Below are positions 1-6,575 of a stretch of 12,104 nt of DNA, in pieces. Both the position numbers and the translations under genes were made by a program. The notes beneath the pieces are model-generated. The model saw only the letters and a list, made by a program, of their open reading frames with translations, made no database searches and was not told the origin of the DNA. Where the stretch lies: contig DMBB01000285.1 of NCBI GenBank assembly GCA_003446295.1, positions 1 through 12,104 on the forward strand. Direction: 5' to 3'. How positions within the stretch are numbered: the stretch's first letter is position 1; every line of letters starts with the position of its first letter. This DNA comes from Erysipelotrichaceae bacterium (GTDB lineage: Bacteria > Bacillota_I > Bacilli_A > Erysipelotrichales > Erysipelotrichaceae).

Positions 1-27
1 CGGTCTGCCAAGCGGCACCATGAAGGC
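1..27 (+). other. 3' tail of an unidentified upstream gene or RNA
   Basis: Only 27 bases precede a terminator on this strand, so they should be the end of an upstream transcription unit. Two readings are possible and I cannot choose. The bases could end a protein gene: one frame stops with TGA at 21-23, another with TAA at 37-39 inside the hairpin. They could instead end a structured RNA: bases 11-20 read AGCGGCACCA and finish like a CCA-tailed tRNA. A tRNA is doubtful, because the bases where a T loop should lie (1-4, CGGT) lack the conserved adenine. Confidence 0.3.
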
Positions 28-53
28 AAATCCGCATAATTGCGGATTTTTTT
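28..53 (+). terminator. intrinsic terminator of the upstream unit
   Basis: ATCCGCA (30-36) pairs perfectly with TGCGGAT (41-47) around a TAAT loop and is followed by a run of T to position 53. Flanking A-T pairs can extend the stem. This is a classic rho-independent terminator for transcription entering from the left edge. Confidence 0.85.
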
Positions 54-231
54 ATATTTGTGACTCCTCACTGACTCTGTGTTAAAAAATGATATATCCG
101 GTTCAAGACATATTATTATCCGGCATGTCCGGCATCTATCGTCACAATGAAAATATCGTTTTTTTCAAAGAGTTTCGTAATTATTAAGATCACACAGATT
201 ACCAGGAACCATAGGATTACACGTGATGGTT
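54..231. other. AT-rich intergenic region, no gene seen
   Basis: No open frame with a ribosome binding site was found here. The region holds a short direct repeat (CCGGCATG at 120-127, then CCGGCATC at 129-136), poly-T tracts and the Zur-box-like palindrome listed separately. It is the upstream control region of the surface protein gene. Confidence 0.5.
175..189. promoter_or_regulatory. Zur-box-like 7-1-7 palindrome
   Basis: TCGTAATTATTAAGA matches the Bacillus subtilis Zur consensus TCGTAATNATTACGA at 13 of 14 defined positions; the only difference is A for C near the end. It lies about 45 bp upstream of the strong extended -10 at 232-240. It also overlaps a weaker promoter-like pair (TTTTCA at 162-167 and TAAGAT at 185-190, spacer 17). 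The match is visible in the sequence; binding by a Zur-type zinc regulator is inference, and AT-rich DNA gives chance matches. Confidence 0.35.
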
Positions 232-240
232 TGCTATAAT
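232..240 (+). promoter_or_regulatory. extended -10 promoter of the surface protein gene
   Basis: TGCTATAAT is a perfect -10 hexamer (235-240) with a TGn extension. No good -35 is present: the bases at 212-217 read TAGGAT. Transcription should start near 247, giving a leader of roughly 28 nt before the ATG at 275. Confidence 0.7.
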
Positions 241-274
241 ACAATAAACTGATAAATACATGGAGATGAGTATT

Positions 275-3238
275 ATGGAAAAGCATTGCTTTCAATCAAT
301 TCTCAGACTCTTCTTGTATTCCGGCCTGATCCTGGCCCTGGTCCAGTTCAATACGATTCCCGTGTCCGGCGTGGAAGATAGTCCGGAAGAACAATTTTCC
401 GAAATCCACCGTGAGACCGAAACAGAGACTTGTGAGGAAACCGCGGCACTAACATCACCTTCTCCGGAACCAATTATCGAAGCAGTTCCCACTACTTCAC
501 CGGAAACATTCCCGGAGCCAGCCTCTACAGAAACAACTGATCCTGGTGCATTACAGGAAACAATTACAAATGAAGAAAATCCAAGCCCCGAACCCGGGGA
601 ATTTTCAGCGTATATGGAGGAAGAAGTTCCGGAAACAGAGATAGAACAGACACTGGATCCGGCTGTAATTTTTGAAGAACCGGAGGATAACGAAGAAAGT
701 GAACCTCAGGAACTATTAGCCGAAGCTGAAGAAGACTTTCTGGATGCCGAAGAAGCAGACGATGAAACAACTGCACAGGATGAAATCTCAGCTGTTACGA
801 TTGGAAAAACAACATTCAATCCTGAAGATGACGAAATATCATGCTGGTCAAATGGCAGCGGATGGATGAATATAGCGGGACAGTATGTTGCCATGGTGAA
901 TTATGATGGCAGCGGGGAATCGATCACTTCAAACACTGATGTCCTGACGCTGGCTGTTGCAGGCATCAACAGAATCGGTGCATTGACAGGAGACTGTTCA
1001 TACCGAATCGTCGGTACCGGCATCGTCCTGATCAACAGCATAGACATCGCAGACGGAAACACCATTACGCTGTACACAAACACAGCTCTCTATACCGAAG
1101 GAAGCGCTGCTGTTTTCATGAAGCAGGATGATGACAGTTACCTGCTCATAAACGGCGGTATTACCGGCATTCTCGATGAAGAATATCACCTTGATAATAT
1201 TCATCTCAGAATACCGAAAAACTCATCCCTGACTCTTAGTGTAATGAGCGTACGTACAGAAACCTGGACTCCGGAAGATTCCGAAGAACCCGAGACAAAT
1301 ATCACACGCTATACGGAAGATCTGCCAATCGATGTTTTGGATCCAACCCATGCAAATGGGACTGTCGAATTGCAGGATTATGCATCAAGACTGGTTATGG
1401 GAAAGAACAGTTCACTTACTGTTGAAGACGGTGCTTCTCTAAAGCTTAATGAGATCGAAAGCTGCAGCATATACGGGCTTCCATCGACTGTTAAAGCCGT
1501 GATCGAAATACAGGGTATTCTGAACATCAATGGAACACTGGAGGGCGGTTATCTGGATATCATTGACGGCGGTAAACTAACAGATGTCAATGAGAACGAT
1601 TCCTCAACTCAAGGAGGTATGCTCCTGTCTGCTGAAATCAATCTGAATCCCGGCGGAACCCTTCAGAAAGATCTGCTGCTGAAAAACAGCAGTCTCGTAA
1701 TTACCGGACATCAAAACACTGCTTCCGTAAACATCGAAGACAGTGCTGTCTATTTAACGGGAACATACATTAACATTCCGGAGCTGAATGCTGCAGGTAA
1801 TTCCTATGTAGGTATCGGTCGTTTTCATAAAGACGGTTCTTCAGAGTTTGCTTTTCATGAAATAGGCAATATCAATGTCAGGGATGGGGATACACTGAGT
1901 ATCATAGCAAATGAACATGAATATTTAGACGTCGGCATCCGTGTGGATGACTGTTCTCTGACGATCAGCGGTTCTATTACCGGCGGTACGGTTTCCGTAC
2001 TTGCCGGAATCGTCACATACACAGGAACGAACATGAATAATCTGCCTGCTGTACCGGACGGATATGCTTCCAGAGTATTGTATGTTAACGGTACTGATGA
2101 GATCACTTCCACTTTACAGCCTTTAAACATGACAAAACAAGATTGTATAACCCGTTCAGAACAAGATCAAATCCCAATATCAACGCTCTCAGTCATTGAT
2201 TCACTGATTTCATATGATATCAAAGCCCGTGAATGGCTTGCTTTAGGCGCTCACTTTTATGAGCCTATTACCAGAGTTACCGATCAGGAATTTACCTGTG
2301 CTTCTTTTTTGGAAACATATGCACCGGATTTCAACACTGAGCCTTCAGGCGAAAATGAAATCAGTTCTGTACCTCCGACGATCGCTGTTGAAGTTATTGG
2401 AGGGGAATTGACTCGCAGGCTTTTCAGTCTCAAGGACCCGTGGACCTTCTCTCTGGAGGATGCTATCCTGATCAGGATATTGCACATTACCAGCCAGGGA
2501 GGTCAAGGAGGCAGTTCATCAACAAACACCAATACGTCATTTACCGGAAATGGTCAGATCGGCGTTCTTGATCCTGATTCACTTCAAACCGGAAACGGCA
2601 AAACCATATATGGAGAACAAAACTCAGGAGAGCCTGTTGATCCTGTACCGGTCACTCCTGAACCTGTTGAACCAACTCCGGAACCGGCTGTACCTACTCC
2701 GAAACCTGCAAAGCCAAACAATACCACAAACGATCATGACAGCTACACAGAAGAACCGGGCAATACCGTTACAGAATACGCAGCTGTTGATACTTCCAGG
2801 ATACAGACAGAAAACAGAACCAATAACTATACACCTCCCATCACATATATAACCAATGATAAACCGCAGCCGGTAGCAGTTACATCCCATACAGTTCAGT
2901 TCGAAACCAATGGCGGTCCTGAAATCAAAACACAAACGATCAATAACGGTTACAAAATCGCAAGGCCAAATGACCCTAAAAAAGAAGGTTTCCTCTTTGA
3001 CGGATGGTATAAAGACCCGGAATTCACCGAACCCTTTGACTTCCAATTACCTGTAAATGAAGATCTGACCATTTATGCCAAGTGGAAAGAAAAACCGGAA
3101 GAGATGATTTCCGAAACCATTCAGCCTTCTGAGCCCGAAAAGAAACCAATGACCTGGGTTTGGATCACTGTTGCAGGACTAGGAGCAGCAGGTATCGGCA
3201 CATGTCTGGTTCTCCTCCGAAAAGATGAGGAAGAATAA
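275..3238 (+). CDS. large secreted membrane-anchored surface protein with one InlB-type repeat
   Basis: This encodes 987 residues. The ATG at 275 is preferred because GGAG (262-265) lies 9 nt upstream; the in-frame ATGs at 260 and 266 have no such site. Visible parts in order: a signal peptide (about 1-32, charged start then a hydrophobic stretch); a very acidic Glu/Pro/Thr/Ser-rich stalk (about 33-170); a long Gly/Asn/Ser/Thr-rich body of short beta-like segments such as NSSLTV and LNINGTL (about 170-760), suggesting a beta-solenoid; a Pro-Glu linker (about 786-815); an InlB B-repeat/Flg_new-type module (about 874-940) with VQFETNGG, FDGWYKD and IYAKW; and a C-terminal transmembrane segment (about 959-981) followed by RKDEEE. 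There is no LPXTG, so the anchor looks like a membrane-spanning tail, not a sortase signal. Known Flg_new modules occur in adhesins and internalin-like proteins. The ligand and function are unknown; a host or cell-surface adhesion role is inference. The gene stands alone between its own promoter and terminator. Confidence 0.85.
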   Translation: MEKHCFQSILRLFLYSGLILALVQFNTIPVSGVEDSPEEQFSEIHRETETETCEETAALTSPSPEPIIEAVPTTSPETFPEPASTETTDPGALQETITNEENPSPEPGEFSAYMEEEVPETEIEQTLDPAVIFEEPEDNEESEPQELLAEAEEDFLDAEEADDETTAQDEISAVTIGKTTFNPEDDEISCWSNGSGWMNIAGQYVAMVNYDGSGESITSNTDVLTLAVAGINRIGALTGDCSYRIVGTGIVLINSIDIADGNTITLYTNTALYTEGSAAVFMKQDDDSYLLINGGITGILDEEYHLDNIHLRIPKNSSLTLSVMSVRTETWTPEDSEEPETNITRYTEDLPIDVLDPTHANGTVELQDYASRLVMGKNSSLTVEDGASLKLNEIESCSIYGLPSTVKAVIEIQGILNINGTLEGGYLDIIDGGKLTDVNENDSSTQGGMLLSAEINLNPGGTLQKDLLLKNSSLVITGHQNTASVNIEDSAVYLTGTYINIPELNAAGNSYVGIGRFHKDGSSEFAFHEIGNINVRDGDTLSIIANEHEYLDVGIRVDDCSLTISGSITGGTVSVLAGIVTYTGTNMNNLPAVPDGYASRVLYVNGTDEITSTLQPLNMTKQDCITRSEQDQIPISTLSVIDSLISYDIKAREWLALGAHFYEPITRVTDQEFTCASFLETYAPDFNTEPSGENEISSVPPTIAVEVIGGELTRRLFSLKDPWTFSLEDAILIRILHITSQGGQGGSSSTNTNTSFTGNGQIGVLDPDSLQTGNGKTIYGEQNSGEPVDPVPVTPEPVEPTPEPAVPTPKPAKPNNTTNDHDSYTEEPGNTVTEYAAVDTSRIQTENRTNNYTPPITYITNDKPQPVAVTSHTVQFETNGGPEIKTQTINNGYKIARPNDPKKEGFLFDGWYKDPEFTEPFDFQLPVNEDLTIYAKWKEKPEEMISETIQPSEPEKKPMTWVWITVAGLGAAGIGTCLVLLRKDEEE

Positions 3239-3269
3239 AACATCCGCTTCAATTCAGTAACTCCTGATC

Positions 3270-3321
3270 AAAAAAACAGATGTAATTCACAGATCAAACA
3301 ATTTTGTGAATTACATCTTTT
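3270..3321. terminator. bidirectional terminator between convergent units
   Basis: AGATGTAATTCACA (3278-3291) pairs perfectly over 14 bp with TGTGAATTACATCT (3305-3318) around a 13-nt loop. A T tract follows on the plus strand (3318-3321), and seven A residues precede it (3270-3276), which form a T tract for minus-strand transcripts. It can therefore stop both the surface protein gene and the ferrous iron operon. Confidence 0.9.
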
Positions 3322-3383
3322 TCAGTTATATTTCTAATGATATTTAATTAATGATTTTTGATCAGCGCACCAAAACCATGCTG

Positions 3384-3770
3384 TTATGAACGGTAATCTG
3401 ACACGAGCGTACAGCTCTTCAGTGTATAGGCAGAATCCTTAAAAGCAGTTTTGAATTCAGCCTCGCTGACCGACTGTTTTGTACGGACATCTGCTTCTTT
3501 TTTTCCAAGATCCACTCTTCCCCATACACCTGGCATACTGTTCAGCAGATTTTCTACATTTCTGGCACAATTGCTGCACTTCATATGATCGATCTGCAGC
3601 GTATATCTATACGGATAATGTGACGGATCAGTATCATCCACCTTTTTCACAGAAACAGCTTCAGCTGTACCGCAGCATGAATTCTTTGCTCTGCCGCGAA
3701 ATCTCTGTACAGTCTGCCAGAATGCATATATGATCAGCAGCAGGCCTGCCGCAATAATTATTTTATCCAT
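3384..3770 (-). CDS. membrane-tethered HMA (heavy-metal-associated) domain protein of the feo operon
   Basis: This 128-residue protein has an N-terminal membrane helix (about 3-18), a short basic stretch, a vicinal cysteine pair CCG (C32, C33), a linker, and an HMA-type domain (about 55-122) with the metal-binding MKCSNC motif (C65, C68) as in CopZ and Atx1 folds. An extra cysteine sits at 120. The start has AAAGGA upstream. It is the last gene of the feo operon, 63 nt after the Cys-rich protein gene. Known HMA domains carry soft metals such as copper or zinc. Placement after feoB suggests a role in handling metal at the inner membrane face, but the metal and partner are inference. It has no ATPase domain, so it is not a transporter itself. 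Confidence 0.85.
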   Translation of the reverse strand: MDKIIIAAGLLLIIYAFWQTVQRFRGRAKNSCCGTAEAVSVKKVDDTDPSHYPYRYTLQIDHMKCSNCARNVENLLNSMPGVWGRVDLGKKEADVRTKQSVSEAEFKTAFKDSAYTLKSCTLVSDYRS

Positions 3771-3787
3771 CGTTTGATCCTTTCCGA

Positions 3788-3815
3788 CCTTTATGAAATC
3801 CCACTTTCATAAAAG
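3788..3815 (-). other. hairpin upstream of the HMA gene, overlapping the terminator stem
   Basis: On the minus strand CTTTTATGAAA (3815 to 3805) pairs with TTTCATAAAGG (3798 to 3788) over 11 bp with one G-T wobble and a 6-nt loop. Its 5' arm reuses the last five bases of the terminator-like stem at 3811-3835, so the two full stems exclude each other. It ends about 18 nt before the HMA start codon. It could be an RNA processing or stability element, or part of an attenuator. Confidence 0.45.
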
Positions 3816-3835
3816 AGGCGCAGTCCGCCTCTTTT
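3811..3835 (-). terminator. terminator-like hairpin at the end of the Cys-rich gene
   Basis: AAAAGAGGCG and CGCCTCTTTT form a perfect 10-bp stem with a 5-nt loop, overlapping the TAA stop of the Cys-rich membrane protein gene. The T run after the GC core is only four bases, so termination is probably partial. This would reduce, not abolish, expression of the downstream HMA gene. Confidence 0.6.
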
Positions 3836-4016
3836 ACTGATTATTTGTTTTGCTGTGGTGTCCAGATCCCTTACGGCCGCCATATTTTGTACATGAATCC
3901 GCTAACGGACAGCCGATACATTTAACACCACGCCTTTTTTCACGAACAATGTATTTAACAGCTAGAGAGATTATGACTGCAAGAGCTGCCACAGCGATCA
4001 TTGTAGCAAAATTCAT
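3834..4016 (-). CDS. FeoB-associated Cys-rich membrane protein (60 residues)
   Basis: This small protein has an N-terminal transmembrane helix (about 3-22), a basic patch (REKRRG) and a cysteine cluster KCIGC plus a later cysteine (C33, C36, C42), then a polar Gly/His/Lys tail. That layout and the position directly after feoB match the small 'FeoB-associated Cys-rich membrane protein' family common in Bacillota. The start at 4016 is chosen because a strong GGAGGGAGGATC-type site lies just upstream; the longer frame to 4091 would overlap the end of feoB and has no such site. It may fill the place that FeoC has in enterobacteria, but that is not shown. Confidence 0.85.
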   Translation of the reverse strand: MNFATMIAVAALAVIISLAVKYIVREKRRGVKCIGCPLADSCTKYGGRKGSGHHSKTNNQ

Positions 4017-4059
4017 ATGATCCTCCCTCCGGTTATATTTTATACCTGTTTTCAGCAAA

Positions 4060-6051
4060 TTACCTCTGATGCAGACTATACTGAGCGTCAAAGTGTGCTC
4101 TTACCTTCTTGCCGATCATGACTACTGCAAGCACCATCAATGCAATAGCAATCAGTCCCGGCAGGAAGCCTGTTCCAAGATGACCTTCTGTGAAGAGTGT
4201 ACCGAACTGGTAGATCAGGAACGCAACAGTATAACCTGTTCCAAGCTGCAGGCCGATCGCTCCCCAGAGCCAGTTCCTGCTCTTCATTTCAGCGTTCATG
4301 GCACCGATCGCAGCGAAGCACGGCGGAGTGTACAGATTGAAGAACAGATAAGCAAGCGCTGTAACAGATGTCAGACCCATTGTCATAGCAACTTCATTAG
4401 CACCGCCTGTCAAAGCGAGTTCATCAACATCAATGAATGCTGTAAGTCCATATACAACTGCCAGTGTACCAACAACATTTTCCTTTGCGATGAAGCCTGT
4501 AATAGCCGCTGCCGCAAGCTGCCATACGCCAAATCCAAGCGGGATGAGCAGGAATGCAAACGGATTAGCAATCGATGCAAGAATAGAAGTGCTTTCCATT
4601 CCTTCTTCAACAGCCTGGAATGACCAGTTGAATGACTGCATGACCTGAACAACAGTGTTGCAGATCAGAATGATCGTGGCTGCCTTAACAATATATGCTT
4701 TTGCACGTTCCATCATTGATCTGAATGCGAACTTCAGACTGGGAACCTTGAACTTCGGCAGTTCAATGATGAAGAATGATTTTCTGTACTTATAACCTGT
4801 GATTGCTTTGATCAGAAGTGCGCCAAGGAAGATCAGGACGAGTCCGAAGAAATAACTCAAAGTACTTACCCATCCAGCGCCATTGAAGAATGCACCTGCA
4901 AATAATGCAATGACAGGAATTTTAGCGCCGCAGGGGATGAATGTAGCGAGCATTGATGTAGCTCTTCTTTCTCTTTCATCACGAATCGTACGGCAGGCCA
5001 TAATTGCAGGAATACCGCAGCCTGTACCAATTACTACAGGAATAACGGATTTACCGGACAGACCAACTCTTTTGAAAATCGGGTCCATAACAGCACTTAC
5101 ACGTGCCATATAGCCGCAGTCTTCAAGAAGAGCGATCAGGAAATACATAACCATTACCAGCGGCAGGAAACCGACAACAGCACCAACGCCGCCAACAATA
5201 CCATCCGCAAGAAGTGCTGACAGAATAGCCGGGCTGTTTTCAAGCTGACCTGCTACCCACTCCTGGAACATCTCAATATAGCCAACCAGCCAGTCAGCTA
5301 CCAGCGGTCCGAGCCATGCCTGGGATACCCAGAACACAAACCACATCACAAGAGCAAAGATCAGAATACCAAGCACAGGGTTCAGGAGGATCTTATCCAG
5401 AGCATCCTGTTTATTGACTTCAGCCGACTGAACAGTTCTCTGTTCAACCTGCCTGACGATTCCGTTTACATAGTCAAAACGCTTACGGTCTTCAGCGTCG
5501 ACAGCATTCTTATCCTGAAGATCAATATCCGCCTGCAGATAAGGTGCTTTCTGTGTCTTTCCGTTCAATGCGACAGCTTTTGCAACAACTTCATCAAGTC
5601 CTTTGTTTTCGATTGCTGTCGTATTGACGACAGGACAGCCAAGAAGTTTTTCGAGCTTGGCCGCATCGATCTTTGTGCCTTCCTTCTGGTTGATGTCCTC
5701 TTTGTTCAGTGCAACGACCACCGGTATGCCCAGTTCAAGAAGCTGTGTCGTAAAGAACAAGCTTCTGCTCAGGTTTGTTGCGTCAACAATATTGATAATC
5801 GCATCCGGATGTTCATCACGAACATATTCACTTGTAATGCCTTCTTCCGGGGTAAACGGAGACATGGAATACGCACCCGGAAGGTCAACCGCAATAGCTT
5901 CTACGCCATTTGTGTACTGACTTTTTATAGGATACTCTTTGGCGCCGACCGTGACGCCTCCCCAGTTGCCTACCTTTTCACTTCTGCCTGTTAAGGCGTT
6001 GTACATCGTCGTTTTTCCGCTGTTTGGATTACCCGCAAACGCAATTCTCAT
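4060..6051 (-). CDS. feoB: ferrous iron transport protein B (GTPase-coupled permease)
   Basis: FeoB moves Fe(II) across the cytoplasmic membrane using an N-terminal GTPase domain. G motifs are clear: G1 GNPNSGKTT (7-15), G2 threonine in GGVTV, G3 DLPG (56-59), G4 NKED (116-119) and G5-like TTAIENKG (about 144). A helical regulatory segment and a multi-helix membrane domain follow. The two Gate regions carry the usual cysteines: GCGIPAIMACRT and FIPCGAKIP (about 340-380), and YTPPCFAAIGAM (about 574-590). The length of 663 is shorter than the E. coli protein but normal for Bacillota. Three ATGs are in tandem (6057, 6054, 6051); AGGAGG at 6060-6065 is too close to the first, so 6051 is preferred at 8 nt spacing (6054 is possible). 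It lies 39 nt after feoA in one operon. The G2 segment reads NWGGVTV where many homologues have NWPGVTV. Confidence 0.97.
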   Translation of the reverse strand: MRIAFAGNPNSGKTTMYNALTGRSEKVGNWGGVTVGAKEYPIKSQYTNGVEAIAVDLPGAYSMSPFTPEEGITSEYVRDEHPDAIINIVDATNLSRSLFFTTQLLELGIPVVVALNKEDINQKEGTKIDAAKLEKLLGCPVVNTTAIENKGLDEVVAKAVALNGKTQKAPYLQADIDLQDKNAVDAEDRKRFDYVNGIVRQVEQRTVQSAEVNKQDALDKILLNPVLGILIFALVMWFVFWVSQAWLGPLVADWLVGYIEMFQEWVAGQLENSPAILSALLADGIVGGVGAVVGFLPLVMVMYFLIALLEDCGYMARVSAVMDPIFKRVGLSGKSVIPVVIGTGCGIPAIMACRTIRDERERRATSMLATFIPCGAKIPVIALFAGAFFNGAGWVSTLSYFFGLVLIFLGALLIKAITGYKYRKSFFIIELPKFKVPSLKFAFRSMMERAKAYIVKAATIILICNTVVQVMQSFNWSFQAVEEGMESTSILASIANPFAFLLIPLGFGVWQLAAAAITGFIAKENVVGTLAVVYGLTAFIDVDELALTGGANEVAMTMGLTSVTALAYLFFNLYTPPCFAAIGAMNAEMKSRNWLWGAIGLQLGTGYTVAFLIYQFGTLFTEGHLGTGFLPGLIAIALMVLAVVMIGKKVRAHFDAQYSLHQR

Positions 6052-6090
6052 CATCATTTCCTCCTCTGATAATATTCAAGCAATCAAAAA

Positions 6091-6303
6091 CTAGATCCTG
6101 ATCGCCTCGGATAACAGATTATCCAGGCTGTATCTCCCGTCTTTGATTACTACGACGCAATTTTTTCTGCCCTTTGATACAACTGTGATAGGCTCCCCAC
6201 TATAACAGCCAAGGCGGAAAAGGAATGCATTCAGCTCATCATCATCAGTAACAATTTCTTTGATCAGATATGTTTTGCCGACTTCGCCTTCCATAAGATT
6301 CAT
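6091..6303 (-). CDS. feoA: FeoA family protein
   Basis: This 70-residue cytoplasmic protein has an SH3-like FeoA fold: an opening of the type LMEGEVGKTYLIKEI, the central FRLGCYSGEPITVV turn (RLG..xGxxI/V is the family hallmark), and a C-terminal strand ending in the SEAIRI pattern. FeoA is needed for full FeoB activity. The start is preceded by AAAGGAG at good spacing. It is the first gene of the operon and directly follows the metal-responsive-looking promoter at 6380-6435. Its stop is TAG. Confidence 0.93.
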   Translation of the reverse strand: MNLMEGEVGKTYLIKEIVTDDDELNAFLFRLGCYSGEPITVVSKGRKNCVVVIKDGRYSLDNLLSEAIRI

Positions 6304-6379
6304 ACGATTGTTCTCCTTTCAATCAGGCCGGATGTCATCACTTCCCAAATGAATGTCATGCCGGAAACATTTGCTTCAA

Positions 6380-6401
6380 AGTTAGTTATCTTTAACTAAC
6401 T
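6380..6401. promoter_or_regulatory. DtxR/IdeR-like operator of the feo operon
   Basis: A perfect inverted repeat has arms AGTTAGTTA and TAACTAACT separated by TCTT. It starts five bases after the -10 hexamer of the feo promoter, so a bound repressor would cover the transcription start. The TTAG..CTAA character resembles operators of DtxR-family iron/manganese regulators more than the Fur box (TGATAAT..ATTATCA). The palindrome is seen directly; the regulator is inferred. Confidence 0.75.
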
Positions 6402-6406
6402 CTGAC

Positions 6407-6435
6407 ATAGTACCACCTGTTTGTAGAAAAAACAA
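6407..6435 (-). promoter_or_regulatory. sigma-A promoter of the feo operon
   Basis: On the minus strand TTGTTT (-35, 6435-6430) and TACTAT (-10, 6412-6407) are separated by exactly 17 bp, and the -10 has a TGG extension. The operator palindrome follows at once, so the leader to feoA is about 95-100 nt. Confidence 0.75.
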
Positions 6436-6518
6436 GCATCACAAAAAAATAATCTGCATTTTGATTTACCCTTCCCATACAAATAATGTTTTTTTCAGCA
6501 GAAAAATGACAAACCATC

Positions 6519-6550
6519 AAAAAACCCGGCAGTACTCATCACTGTCGGGC
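6519..6550 (-). terminator. terminator of the coaBC-coaX-DUF4003 operon
   Basis: On the minus strand CCCGACAGT pairs with ACTGCCGGG around a 7-nt loop with one A-C mismatch, followed by six T residues. It lies 26 nt after the stop of the DUF4003-like gene and separates that operon from the feo promoter downstream. Confidence 0.8.
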
Positions 6551-6575
6551 TTGTTATTAATTTAAACAGAACATA

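Noticed and set aside
1..20. A tRNA 3' end finishing in CCA
   Set aside because: If AAGCGGC-A-CCA were the acceptor end and CTGCC the T stem, the visible end of the T loop would read CGGT without the conserved A58. Kept only as an undecided element.
119..136. Short tandem repeat of CCGGCAT as a start of a repeat array or riboswitch
   Set aside because: Only two copies of about 8-9 bp exist, with no conserved riboswitch core or further units.
2624..3046. A 140-codon open frame on the minus strand inside the surface protein gene
   Set aside because: The product is a Cys/Phe/Arg-rich low-sense string complementary to the Pro-Glu linker and InlB repeat, with no start signals.
3100..3238. LPXTG-type sortase signal at the C terminus of the surface protein
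   Set aside because: There is a hydrophobic segment and charged tail, but no LPXTG, NPXTN or similar motif before it; the segment follows KKPMTW directly.
4069..4623. A 184-codon open frame on the plus strand
   Set aside because: It is antisense to the feoB membrane domain, has no ribosome binding site, and the translation is Cys/Arg/Ser-rich with no family resemblance. FeoB is certain here, so this is a shadow frame.
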